A stretch of 64,000 nucleotides of DNA. Source: Pelagicoccus sp. SDUM812003. Lineage in GTDB: Bacteria; Verrucomicrobiota; Verrucomicrobiia; Opitutales; Opitutaceae. A model generated the notes under the pieces. It had not been told where the DNA came from. It did not search any database and worked only from the letters and a program-made list of their open reading frames with translations. The stretch is from contig NZ_JARXHY010000006.1 of the NCBI RefSeq assembly GCF_031127815.1, positions 124,001-188,000 of the forward strand. Reading direction: 5' to 3'. A program made the translations under genes and the position numbers. Within the stretch, counting starts at the first letter, position 1. Each line of letters opens with the position of its first letter. Shown one piece after another: positions 43,883-51,868 of this stretch.

Positions 43883-44962
43883 CTAGAGCCATTTCAGAAC
43901 CATGCGAACGTAGTAGGTCGTATCCAGTTCTTCCTTGTCGCTTTCATCGGCTTCGCTGTCGTAGCGATTCATCAAGCCGATGCGCACGCTCCAATCCTGA
44001 CTTTTGAGCGGCAGCTCGATATTGCTGTCCTGCACCAGGCGGAAGTTTCCGAAGTCGTCGAGCGTCGGGGTGTAGACGAGTCGATTGTTGAGCACGCCCC
44101 ATTTGAAGATTTCCTTGTGACGTAGTCCGAAGTCCAAGCTGGCCGAACTGTCGGCGGGACGGAGTTCCGTGACCAGAGGATCCTCGCTGATCACGATGTC
44201 GTCATAGGACTCGTAGAGATAACCGATACCTGCTCGGGTGTTGAGGTAGCGAGTTTCGGTGTCGAAGAAAGTGTATCCGAAACCGCCTGACACGTTGAAG
44301 TACTGTTCGATGTCCTTGATGGCGTCGTAGCCGAACGCGGTGCGCACGTACCAGTTCACATGTGGGCGGAACTTGTTGGAGTAGTCGATCCCGCCGAAGG
44401 CTTGGTCGGCGCTCTTTTCGTCGTCGGTCTCGGTGTAGAGGATCGAGCCGGAGAGCTCGAGCTTGTCGTGCTTGCCTTCCAGGGTGGCGAGCAATGCGGT
44501 GGCCAGACCGGTGCTGGTCTTGTTGCCCGATTTGCCGGTCAGGTCGAATGCGGCTTCGTAGGCCCATTTGCGGTCCAAGTCCGCCAAGGCCTTCTGCTGG
44601 CGAACCTGGGTGGGACTGTCGGCGCCCGGCAGCCAGCTTTCGGTGACGCTTGCCACGTTGGTGGAGACGGTTCCGGTATCCGAAGCGACGGTGAGGTCGC
44701 CGGCTGCGCCGGAAACCGGACCGAGCACGGTGGTGCCGTTTTCCAGCGTCATGTAGACGGGTTCGTCGGTGCTGATGGACTCGACCTGAGACTGATCGAT
44801 GACGATCTCGCCGGCGAAATCCGTAACCATGGTGATCTTGCCACCATCGATTCCTTCGATCGTACCGTTGATGGAGGAGCCATTTTTGGTAACGACGACG
44901 TCAGCTTCGGCGATGCAAGAAAGGAGCGCGGCGCCGGAGATAATTACGTGAGTAAGTTTCAT
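43883..44962 (-). CDS. DUF481 outer-membrane protein with N-terminal small beta domain
   Basis: A 359-residue exported protein: signal peptide (KLTHVIISGAALLSCIAEA), an N-terminal SH3-like stretch (TKNGSSINGTIEGID..., DFAGEIVIDQSQV, about 25-105) and a C-terminal beta-barrel of the DUF481/salt-stress family (about 115-359), with alternating strands and the terminal strand YYVRMVLKWL ending in an aromatic-Leu. The barrel is presumably in the outer membrane; the function of the family is unknown. The architecture matches the protein encoded at 59810, so the two are paralogues. Confidence 0.85.
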   Translation of the reverse strand: MKLTHVIISGAALLSCIAEADVVVTKNGSSINGTIEGIDGGKITMVTDFAGEIVIDQSQVESISTDEPVYMTLENGTTVLGPVSGAAGDLTVASDTGTVSTNVASVTESWLPGADSPTQVRQQKALADLDRKWAYEAAFDLTGKSGNKTSTGLATALLATLEGKHDKLELSGSILYTETDDEKSADQAFGGIDYSNKFRPHVNWYVRTAFGYDAIKDIEQYFNVSGGFGYTFFDTETRYLNTRAGIGYLYESYDDIVISEDPLVTELRPADSSASLDFGLRHKEIFKWGVLNNRLVYTPTLDDFGNFRLVQDSNIELPLKSQDWSVRIGLMNRYDSEADESDKEELDTTYYVRMVLKWL

Positions 44963-45217
44963 CTGTCTGTTTTGTTTGATTGAGCGGGACCGGTTATCAA
45001 ATGGAAAACGACGAAAAAGCGAGCGATCAGAGCCATTTCTGACCGGTTTGGGCGCGTTTCGCGCGTTTCCGTGGAATCCCTTTCCGGTGAGTACGGAGAT
45101 CCCCTCAATTTCAATGCGTTTTGTAGGTCGGTTTGATCTCAGTCCAGCCAGTTTTTCGTTTGTAGGGCTGAAATCCGAGGCCTAGGCTGCTCGTTCTTTT
45201 TAGAATCCCGTGCCGCT

Positions 45218-46033
45218 ATGACTGAACATCTCGAATCAATTTGGAGTTCCCTAAGAGAGGAGGCTGACGAGGCGTCGAACAACGAGCGCCTGCTGGTCGC
45301 CTACTTGCAAGAGACGATTCTTGGGCAGAGGTCGTTTGAAGCGGCTTTGAGCTACACGCTCGCTTCCAAGCTGAAGGACGAGATCCTGCCAAGCATCACG
45401 CTGCGGGATCTTTTTTTGGAGATCCTCGAATCCGAGGAACGGCTCCGCGAAGTGATCCGGGTGGATCTGCATGCGGTGCGCGAGCGCGACCCTGCCGCGG
45501 CCGGATACCTTTCGCCATTTTTGTTCTTCAAGGGATTCAGCGCCCTCTCGGCCTATCGCTTCGCGAACCATCTCTGGTACGACAATCGTCGGCCGCTGGC
45601 TCTGTATCTGCAGAGCCTGATCTCGCGCACCTTCGGGGTGGACATCCATCCCGCCGCCACGGTGGGCAGCGGCATCCTGATTGACCATGCGACCGGGGTG
45701 GTGATCGGGGAAACCGCGGTGGTGGGGGACAACGTCTCGCTGCTGCACAACGTGACTCTGGGCGGCACCGGCAAGGACCGCGGGGACCGCCACCCGAAAG
45801 TGGGAAACGGGGTGCTCATCGCGGCCGGGGCCAAGGTGCTGGGCAACATTCGCATCGGGGAAGGGGCCAAGATCGGGGCGGGCAGCGTGGTGCTGCGCGA
45901 CGTGAAGCCGCACAGCACCGTGGTTGGCGTGCCGGCCAAGGTGGTGGGGGCCTGCCACGAAAGCGCTCCAGCCCTCGGGATGAATCAGCAGATCGACCAG
46001 GACGAAGTGGTTGGCTTCGATCCAGGCATCTGA
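45218..46033 (+). CDS. cysE: Serine O-acetyltransferase
   Basis: A 271-residue CysE. The N-terminal helical domain (to about 140) includes [22 protein letters not shown], followed by the hexapeptide beta-helix [26 protein letters not shown], the acetyl-CoA site and the C-terminal tail. It makes O-acetyl-L-serine from serine and acetyl-CoA, the first step of cysteine synthesis. The tail ([23 protein letters not shown]) ends in Ile, as in enzymes that bind CysK through a C-terminal Ile. The catalytic His residues are in the [13 protein letters not shown] region. aroC starts 73 bases downstream. Confidence 0.95.
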   Translation: MTEHLESIWSSLREEADEASNNERLLVAYLQETILGQRSFEAALSYTLASKLKDEILPSITLRDLFLEILESEERLREVIRVDLHAVRERDPAAAGYLSPFLFFKGFSALSAYRFANHLWYDNRRPLALYLQSLISRTFGVDIHPAATVGSGILIDHATGVVIGETAVVGDNVSLLHNVTLGGTGKDRGDRHPKVGNGVLIAAGAKVLGNIRIGEGAKIGAGSVVLRDVKPHSTVVGVPAKVVGACHESAPALGMNQQIDQDEVVGFDPGI

Positions 46034-46106
46034 GGGCCCCGAGCAATCGTTTCCGAGAGAAGCTTCGCGACTTGATTCGGACGAGGCGCTGCCTACAGTC
46101 GCGCCC

Positions 46107-47204
46107 ATGCCCAACGTTTTCGGCAAGCTTTTCACTATCAGCACCTGGGGCGAGAGCCACGGTGGCGGCGTCGGCGTCGTGATCGACGGCTGTCCGCCCA
46201 ATCTACCGCTCAGCGCGGAGGACATCCAGCCGGAGCTGGCCCGCCGCCGCCCCGGACAGAGCGAGATCACCACTCCGCGCAAGGAGATGGACGAAGTGCA
46301 GATCCTCTCAGGCGTCTATGAGGGAAAGACCACCGGCACCCCGATCTCCATGCTGGTCTTCAACAAGGACGCCCGTCCCGGCGCTTACTCCGAGATGAAG
46401 GAGAAGTTTCGCCCATCCCACGCCGACTACACCTACCAGAGCAAGTACGGGCATCGCAATCCGGAGGGAGGAGGCCGCTCCTCCGCTCGCGAGACCATCG
46501 GTCGCGTGGCGGCGGGCGCCGTGGCCAAGAAGATCCTCCAGATGGCTGGCACGAAGGTCGAAACCTTGGCCTACGTCTCCCGCATTCACGATATCGCCAT
46601 GCCTGGGGAGACTGCCGTTTCGGCAGAGGCCATCGAGGCCAACATCGTGCGCTGTCCGCATGCCGAGACGGCCGAGGCCATGATCGAGCGCATCAAGGAG
46701 GCTCGTTCCCAAGGCGATTCGGTCGGTGGAGTGGTGGAATGCCGCATCCGCAACCTGCCGGTGGGGTTGGGCGAGCCAGTTTTCGACCGCTTCGAGGCGG
46801 ACCTGGGCAAGGCCATGCTTTCGCTGCCGGCGACCAAGGGCTTCGAAGTCGGGAGCGGTTTCGAAGGCACGCTGCTCAAAGGCTCGGAACACAACGATCT
46901 GTTTGAAAACCGAGAGGGCGTCGTTCGTACTAAAACCAATCTCTCAGGCGGCGTGCAGGGAGGCATCACCAACGGCGAAGACGTGGTGTTCCGCGTGGCG
47001 TTCAAGCCCACCGCGACCATCCTGCAGAAGCAGGCTACGGTCGACCTCCAGGGCAAGGAGACCACGCTGATGGGACGTGGTCGTCATGACCCGTGCGTGG
47101 TCCCGAGAGCGGTTCCGATCGTGGAAGCGATGGCGAATCTGGTCATCGTCGACCACCTGATGCGGCAGCACGCCCAGAATCGACTTTTCAGCTTCGAAGC
47201 CTAG
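46107..47204 (+). CDS. aroC: Chorismate synthase
   Basis: A 365-residue AroC of normal length. It has the three family signatures: [18 protein letters not shown] near the N-terminus, [16 protein letters not shown] in the middle, and [17 protein letters not shown] near the end. It converts EPSP to chorismate using reduced FMN, the last step of the shikimate pathway. ATG 46107 ([12 protein letters not shown]) is the family start. Confidence 0.97.
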   Translation: MPNVFGKLFTISTWGESHGGGVGVVIDGCPPNLPLSAEDIQPELARRRPGQSEITTPRKEMDEVQILSGVYEGKTTGTPISMLVFNKDARPGAYSEMKEKFRPSHADYTYQSKYGHRNPEGGGRSSARETIGRVAAGAVAKKILQMAGTKVETLAYVSRIHDIAMPGETAVSAEAIEANIVRCPHAETAEAMIERIKEARSQGDSVGGVVECRIRNLPVGLGEPVFDRFEADLGKAMLSLPATKGFEVGSGFEGTLLKGSEHNDLFENREGVVRTKTNLSGGVQGGITNGEDVVFRVAFKPTATILQKQATVDLQGKETTLMGRGRHDPCVVPRAVPIVEAMANLVIVDHLMRQHAQNRLFSFEA

Positions 47205-47249
47205 GCTTTCGTTTTTTCTCAATCGATCTCGCCCCAACCCAACGCAGTC

Positions 47250-47984
47250 ATGTCTACACCGCTCGTTTACCTGATTCTTGGTTCCAAAGGTTCCGGACAG
47301 TTCAACATCGTATCCGACCTGATCGAATTCGGCACGGACAAGGACGAGACCTCGCTCGTGTATTGCTCTGAAAACGACAGAGGCGATGCGGACCAGGACT
47401 TTTCCGTGCGTTCGCGCGAGGCGAGTCTCGGCCAGTACCTTTGGAAGGACGGCGCTTTGTCGCTCCAGATCCCAGGAGACGCCAGTGTGGCCTTCGTGGT
47501 GGCGGATGGGGTGAGCGATCCGGCGGACTTCGTGGAAGCGTTTCACGCCTGGCTGCCGGGCAGCGGCTGCGACCTCGGGCGAGTGATAACGGTGCTGAAC
47601 TGCGAGCTGGCGATCGCTCAGCATGTCGCGTTCACTTGGTTCGACTGTTGTATCCACTTTTCGGATGTAGTGCTTCTCGGCATGCGGGAGAACGTGACCA
47701 ACAAGCAGATGAAGGCGTTTCTCGATCACTATGAGCAGGAGTGCTTCCCCTGTTTGTTTGAATACGTGAAAAAGGGTCGTGTGCCAAACCCGGCGCTATT
47801 GCTGGAAACGCAGCCTCGGCGCATTTCGAGAATCTTCGATGAGCCGGAAGTCTTCGAGGATGACGAGGAGGAGGATATCGAAGAGGAGGACGTGGCCGGC
47901 GATCCCTCGCGCGATCACTATCTCAAGCGAATCTCAGGCGGGCGGCGCGAGCATGTGCTGCCGCATATTGCGGAGTACCTCTAG
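47250..47984 (+). CDS. Conserved protein with P-loop-like N-terminus and acidic tail, function unknown
   Basis: A 244-residue protein. It opens with a hydrophobic strand and a Gly-rich loop, LVYLILGSKGSGQ (loop at 11-17), which resembles a Walker A but ends in Gln where Lys is expected. The following pattern (strands SVAFVVADGVSD and RVITVLNCELA, then helix and FSDVVLLGMRENVT) resembles CobW/G3E-type GTPases, whose Asp/Lys specificity motif is replaced by RENV. Two Cys pairs occur (DCC, QECFPC). The C-terminus has an acidic run (EDDEEEDIEEED) before a basic end. It may be a divergent, possibly non-hydrolysing member. The stop shares CTAG with the convergent coaBC stop. Confidence 0.6.
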   Translation: MSTPLVYLILGSKGSGQFNIVSDLIEFGTDKDETSLVYCSENDRGDADQDFSVRSREASLGQYLWKDGALSLQIPGDASVAFVVADGVSDPADFVEAFHAWLPGSGCDLGRVITVLNCELAIAQHVAFTWFDCCIHFSDVVLLGMRENVTNKQMKAFLDHYEQECFPCLFEYVKKGRVPNPALLLETQPRRISRIFDEPEVFEDDEEEDIEEEDVAGDPSRDHYLKRISGGRREHVLPHIAEYL

Positions 47985-49171
47985 AGTCGCTCCTGTATCC
48001 AGTTCGTGATGGCGTCTGCGACAGCGCGCTTGGAAAGGGAAGGCAGCTTCTTGCTGGTTTCCCTTTCCACGAAATGCACCTGATTTTGATCTTTTCCGAA
48101 GACCGCGCCGTCGCTCACGTCGTTGGCGACGATGAGGTCGCAGCCTTTGGAAGCGAGCTTGCTTGCCGCGTGGTCGAGTAGCTGATCGGTTTCGGCTGCG
48201 AACCCGATGACAAGCTTGGGACGTTTTGCAGGCTCGAGCGTTCCCACGGACTTTGCGATGTCGGGATTCTCTTCGAAGCTCAGCTCCAACCCGCTTTCCT
48301 TTTTGATCTTTTTGTCAGAGATATTGGATACGCGAAAATCGCATACCGCGGCGCAGCCTACGAACACGTCGGCGGGCAGGGCTTGGTGCACGGCTGCGTG
48401 CATGTTCACGGCGGATTCCACTCGCTGGATCGTGATGTTCGGGTGGCTGGGGAGGTGGGTGGAAACGTTGCCCACGACGAGCTGGACCTCCGCTCCGCTT
48501 TCGGCCAGCGACTGAGCGATGGCGATGCCTTGCTTGCCAGAGGAGAAATTGCTCAGGTAGCGCACTGAATCGATGCGCTCGATGGTGCCGCCCGCGGTGA
48601 CGATGGCAGTTTTGCCCGCGAGGCGGGCCTGATTCTTGAAGCGCTCGCAGACCGCATCGAAGATGGTGGCAGCTTCCGCCATCTTGCCGATGCCGCTTTC
48701 GCCGCAGGCGAGGATGCCGACCTGGGGCGGCACGTAGGCGGCTCCGTCGGCCTGGATCTGTTTCAGGTTCCGCTGAAATGCCAGGTTCTCCCACATCTCG
48801 ACGTTCATGCTCGGGGCGAGCAGCACCGGCTTGTTGCGGGCGAGCAGCACGGAGGAAGCCAGGTCGTCGGCGATGCCGTTGGCGAGTTTTGAAACGATGT
48901 TGGCGCTGGCCGGGGCGATGACGATCAGATCGGCTCGTCGGGAGAGCTCGATGTGGTTCATCTGGTAGGAGCGATCGTCCCAGAGCTGGGTGTGCACGCG
49001 CTTTCCGATGAGGGCTTCGACCGAGAGAGGAGTGATGAAGGCTTCGCCGCCACGGGTCAGAACCGCCTCGACAGTCGCTCCAGCTTTTGTGAGCAAGCGT
49101 ATGAGCTCCAGTGACTTGTAGGACGCGATGCTGCCGGTGATGATGAGTAGGATGTTTTTTCCAGTGAGCAC
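47981..49171 (-). CDS. coaBC: Bifunctional phosphopantothenoylcysteine decarboxylase / phosphopantothenate-cysteine ligase
   Basis: A 396-residue CoaBC of normal size. The CoaC part has the flavoprotein start NILLIITGSIASYKS, the catalytic-His region MNHIELSRRADL, the APSMNVEMW motif and the catalytic-Cys region GILACGESGIGKMAE. The CoaB part follows with VTAGGTIERIDSVRYLSNFSSGKQG, the GCAAVCDFR segment and the C-terminal KLVIGFAAETDQ and VANDVSD blocks. It makes 4'-phosphopantetheine for coenzyme A. The start is GTG 49171. It is tail-to-tail with the previous gene, sharing CTAG at 47981-47984. Confidence 0.96.
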   Translation of the reverse strand: MLTGKNILLIITGSIASYKSLELIRLLTKAGATVEAVLTRGGEAFITPLSVEALIGKRVHTQLWDDRSYQMNHIELSRRADLIVIAPASANIVSKLANGIADDLASSVLLARNKPVLLAPSMNVEMWENLAFQRNLKQIQADGAAYVPPQVGILACGESGIGKMAEAATIFDAVCERFKNQARLAGKTAIVTAGGTIERIDSVRYLSNFSSGKQGIAIAQSLAESGAEVQLVVGNVSTHLPSHPNITIQRVESAVNMHAAVHQALPADVFVGCAAVCDFRVSNISDKKIKKESGLELSFEENPDIAKSVGTLEPAKRPKLVIGFAAETDQLLDHAASKLASKGCDLIVANDVSDGAVFGKDQNQVHFVERETSKKLPSLSKRAVADAITNWIQERL

Positions 49172-49246
49172 GATCGATTGGGTTTAGTCATCCCTAGATG
49201 GAGAGAGTTGCTCGGGAGCTCAAGCGTGTAAGCGCCCAGGACCGAC

Positions 49247-50296
49247 TCAGCTGAGCTCGAATTCGAGCTGTCGCGGCAGGCGGGCGTTGCCTTCCGGGTC
49301 CACGAATCGCACGCCCAGCCCCAGCAGGCGAATGGGATCGGATCGTTTTCGGAAGGATTCGGCTAGCAGGTCTTGAAAGGCGGCCAAGGCGAAGGGCAAG
49401 CCGCTGCGCTCGATGGAGCTGCGGGAGAAGTCGGCGTACTTGCACTTGACGAATAGCTTGGCGATGGGGCGGTCGGTTTTGATTCGGGCCAGGTCCGATG
49501 AGAGTTCGCGGAAGATCTCCGCTGCGTATTCCATGCGTTCCTCGAGACTTTGGAGATTGCGGGAAAAGGTGCGCTCGCAGCTCATGGATTTGCGTATCCG
49601 GTTTGTGACGACAGGTCGATCGTCGATGCCACGGCAAAGCTCGTAGAGCTCGGAGCCGAACTTGCCGAAACGCTGCTGCAGCTCGTACTTCGCAATCTGC
49701 TGGAGTTGGCCGCAGGTTTGGATGCCGGTCCGCGCCAGACGCTGAGCGGCTTTTTTCCCAACTCCCCAAATCTTGGATACGGGCAGCTCCTGCATGAAAG
49801 CGGCGATGTCGGCTGGCCTGATTTCGAACTGCCCGTTCGGCTTGTTCCAATCGCTGGCGATTTTCGCTAGCATCTTGTTTGGGGCGATGCCAGCTGAGGC
49901 GTTCAGTCCTGTGAGGGAGCGGATGCGGCGGCGGATCTCGCTGGCCAGCTCGCTAGCGGGCTCTGGCCGGTGGCTGAGGTCGAGGTAGGCTTCGTCGAGG
50001 GAGAGTGGCTCGATCTTGTCCGTGAACTCCCGAAAAATGCCGCGGATGCGACGGCTTTCGTTTCGATAGACCTCGAAGCGTACCGGAAGCACCACCAGAT
50101 GCGGGCAGCGTTGCACGGCTTGAAAGGTTGGCATGGCGGAGTGGATACCAAAGGTCCGAGCCTCGTAGTTGCAGGTGGTGAGCACTCCGCGATTGGAGCT
50201 GCGCCCGCCTACCGCTACCGGCTCTCCGCGCAGCTCTGGTCGATCGCGGACTTCGATAGCGGCGTAGAAGCAATCCATGTCGATGTGGACGATCAT
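49247..50296 (-). CDS. dinB: DNA polymerase IV
   Basis: A 349-residue Y-family polymerase. Metal-binding residues are D6 and D8 (HIDMDCFY), and the SLDEAYLD motif gives D100 and E101. The steric-gate region CFYAAIE, the HhH-type thumb WGVGKKAAQRL and the little-finger domain are present. The C-terminus QLEFEL (343-348) has the form of a beta-clamp binding peptide. It carries out error-prone translesion synthesis. It is co-directional with coaBC but 75 bases apart; no LexA box is evident upstream. Confidence 0.95.
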   Translation of the reverse strand: MIVHIDMDCFYAAIEVRDRPELRGEPVAVGGRSSNRGVLTTCNYEARTFGIHSAMPTFQAVQRCPHLVVLPVRFEVYRNESRRIRGIFREFTDKIEPLSLDEAYLDLSHRPEPASELASEIRRRIRSLTGLNASAGIAPNKMLAKIASDWNKPNGQFEIRPADIAAFMQELPVSKIWGVGKKAAQRLARTGIQTCGQLQQIAKYELQQRFGKFGSELYELCRGIDDRPVVTNRIRKSMSCERTFSRNLQSLEERMEYAAEIFRELSSDLARIKTDRPIAKLFVKCKYADFSRSSIERSGLPFALAAFQDLLAESFRKRSDPIRLLGLGVRFVDPEGNARLPRQLEFELS

Positions 50297-50391
50297 TGTG
50301 CGAGGGTTTCGATAAAAGGAGACGGAGACGAGGCGGCGAGAGCGTTTTTTTCTGCTTCTTTCTTGGGCGCTTTTTGATCTTACTCCCGGGT

Positions 50392-51189
50392 ATGTCTCAA
50401 GCGCTGTCCAAGGCCAAGCTTAGCTCCTTAAGAAAATTTCACCAGAAGAAGACGCGTCAGGCGGAAGGTCGCTTTCTGATCGAAGGGTGGCACCTGCTGG
50501 ACGAAGCCCTGAAGGCCAAGCGGCGGATCCATGCCCTGATCTACCAGGAAGACCCGCGGCGCGCGTCGGAAGAGGAGGACATCCTAACCCGAGCCGTGGA
50601 GGTGTCGAGCGAGGCGTTTGTAGCGACCTCGGTCCAGCTGAGCCAGCTCTCGGACACGAAGTGCGCCCAAGGCGTGGCGGCCTTGATCGATGCGGTGGGG
50701 GTGAGCTTCGACGAGCTGGAGCGCGACCTGCCAGCCAGCGGACCGCTTCGGCTGGTCCTGCTGGACGACGTTTCCGACCCGGGCAACTGCGGCAGCATCG
50801 TGAGAGCGAGCGATTGGTTCGGGATGGATGGGATCGTTTTGGGGAACGGCTGCGCCGAGCTCGAAAACGGCAAGACCGCCCGCTCGAGCATGGGTGGAAT
50901 GTTTCACCTGCCAGTGGCCACCGATGTGGACCTTCCTGCGACCATTGCCCGTCTGCAGGCGCTCGGAGTTTCGCTGGTGACTACCGAACTCGAAGCGGCG
51001 ACCTCGCTGGAAGGCTTCGTCTTTCCCAATCGCTGCGCTTTGGTGATCGGAAACGAGGCCCGCGGCGTCTCCAAAACGGTATCCGAGCAGGCGGACGCCC
51101 GGGTGTTCGCTCCACGCTTCGGGGGCGGGGAATCGCTGAACGCAGCCCTGGCGGCAGCTGTTTTCCTCGCTCGCTGGAGGCTTTCGTAG
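50392..51189 (+). CDS. TrmH/SpoU-family RNA 2'-O-methyltransferase
   Basis: A 265-residue SPOUT methyltransferase. The N-terminal substrate-binding domain opens with KTRQAEGRFLIEGWHLLDEAL, typical of the RlmB/TsnR-like group. The catalytic domain has motif 1 DDVSDPGNCGSIVRASDWFG, motif 2 VIGNEARGVS and motif 3 in ESLNAALAAAVFLARW. It probably methylates a ribose in 23S rRNA. I chose ATG 50392 (MSQALSKAKLSSLRKF); a longer in-frame extension to about 50296 looks artificial. Confidence 0.88.
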   Translation: MSQALSKAKLSSLRKFHQKKTRQAEGRFLIEGWHLLDEALKAKRRIHALIYQEDPRRASEEEDILTRAVEVSSEAFVATSVQLSQLSDTKCAQGVAALIDAVGVSFDELERDLPASGPLRLVLLDDVSDPGNCGSIVRASDWFGMDGIVLGNGCAELENGKTARSSMGGMFHLPVATDVDLPATIARLQALGVSLVTTELEAATSLEGFVFPNRCALVIGNEARGVSKTVSEQADARVFAPRFGGGESLNAALAAAVFLARWRLS

Positions 51190-51252
51190 TGGCTTGCGGG
51201 GAGGGGCGTTGACGCGAGAGGCGTGGACTGGCTCGGGCGGCAAGCGTTTTTT

Positions 51253-51265
51253 GCAACGTGGCGAA
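51253..51265 (-). repeat. Second copy of the 13-mer core of the 1027-1058 palindrome
   Basis: GCAACGTGGCGAA at 51253-51265 is the reverse complement of TTCGCCACGTTGC at 1035-1047. The outer arms are not conserved as a palindrome here. It lies in the 170-base gap between the methyltransferase and thioredoxin-like genes. Confidence 0.4.
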
Positions 51266-51359
51266 AAGGAGTTGTCCGATGGCGCCTGATAAATGGCTGG
51301 GCGAGGGCGGAATGTCTTTGATTGTTGGCGGGGGTGGATTAGCAATGGGGCCGCTTAAT

Positions 51360-51728
51360 ATGAACTGGTTATCCGATATCGAGGAGGCTTTGACCAAACG
51401 TGAGTCAGAGGGGAAGCGCTTGCTGATGATTTTCAAGGGGAACGGCGATTGGTGCCCTTGGTGCAACAAGCTGGAGGCCTTGCTGAACGAGAGCGACGCG
51501 TTGGACGTTTATCTGCAACAGGAAGGCATCCTTGGGGCCAAGATCGGCATCCCGCGTCGCGACGACGATGTGGAAGGCATTCGCCAGCGCTTCGGCATCA
51601 CCGGCATTCCGTTTCTGGTATTCTATTCGGAGGACGGCCGCGTGGAGGGGACGACCGAGTTCATCGACGATGGCAACGCGTCGAGCTACGTGGACTGGAT
51701 CGAGAGCGTCGATTCGAGCGCCTTTTAG
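51360..51728 (+). CDS. Thioredoxin-like protein with WCPWC active site
   Basis: A 122-residue thioredoxin-fold protein. The active-site motif is DWCPWCNKLE (CxxC with Pro-Trp), and the conserved cis-Pro loop is GITGIPFLVFY. This resembles the DUF255/thioredoxin_7 group that has W-C-x-W-C. No signal peptide is evident from ATG 51360; in-frame starts at 51345 (GGGTGG upstream), 51312 or GTG 51258 would add a short hydrophobic Gly-rich segment that is not a convincing signal. It is probably a cytoplasmic or periplasmic thiol-disulfide protein. A hairpin separates it from the convergent HDOD gene. Confidence 0.8.
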   Translation: MNWLSDIEEALTKRESEGKRLLMIFKGNGDWCPWCNKLEALLNESDALDVYLQQEGILGAKIGIPRRDDDVEGIRQRFGITGIPFLVFYSEDGRVEGTTEFIDDGNASSYVDWIESVDSSAF

Positions 51729-51784
51729 GAGCCTTTCGGGCGGCAGCTCGGCGCAGCGCTATCCGTGTCTGAGAGACGAAAACA

Positions 51785-51812
51785 GTCGCGAACCCCGCAT
51801 GGGATTCGCGAC
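51785..51812. terminator. Strong hairpin between convergent genes
   Basis: GTCGCGAACCCC (51785-51796) pairs with GGGATTCGCGAC (51801-51812), 11 of 12 bases, around a 4-base loop. AAAA precedes the stem and GTTT follows, giving short U tracts on both strands. It lies between stops at 51728 and 51869. Confidence 0.7.
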
Positions 51813-51868
51813 GTTTGCTATCGTGCGAGGAGCGCTATGGCTCCGAAAGTGGTGGTGGGCGGGCGCCG

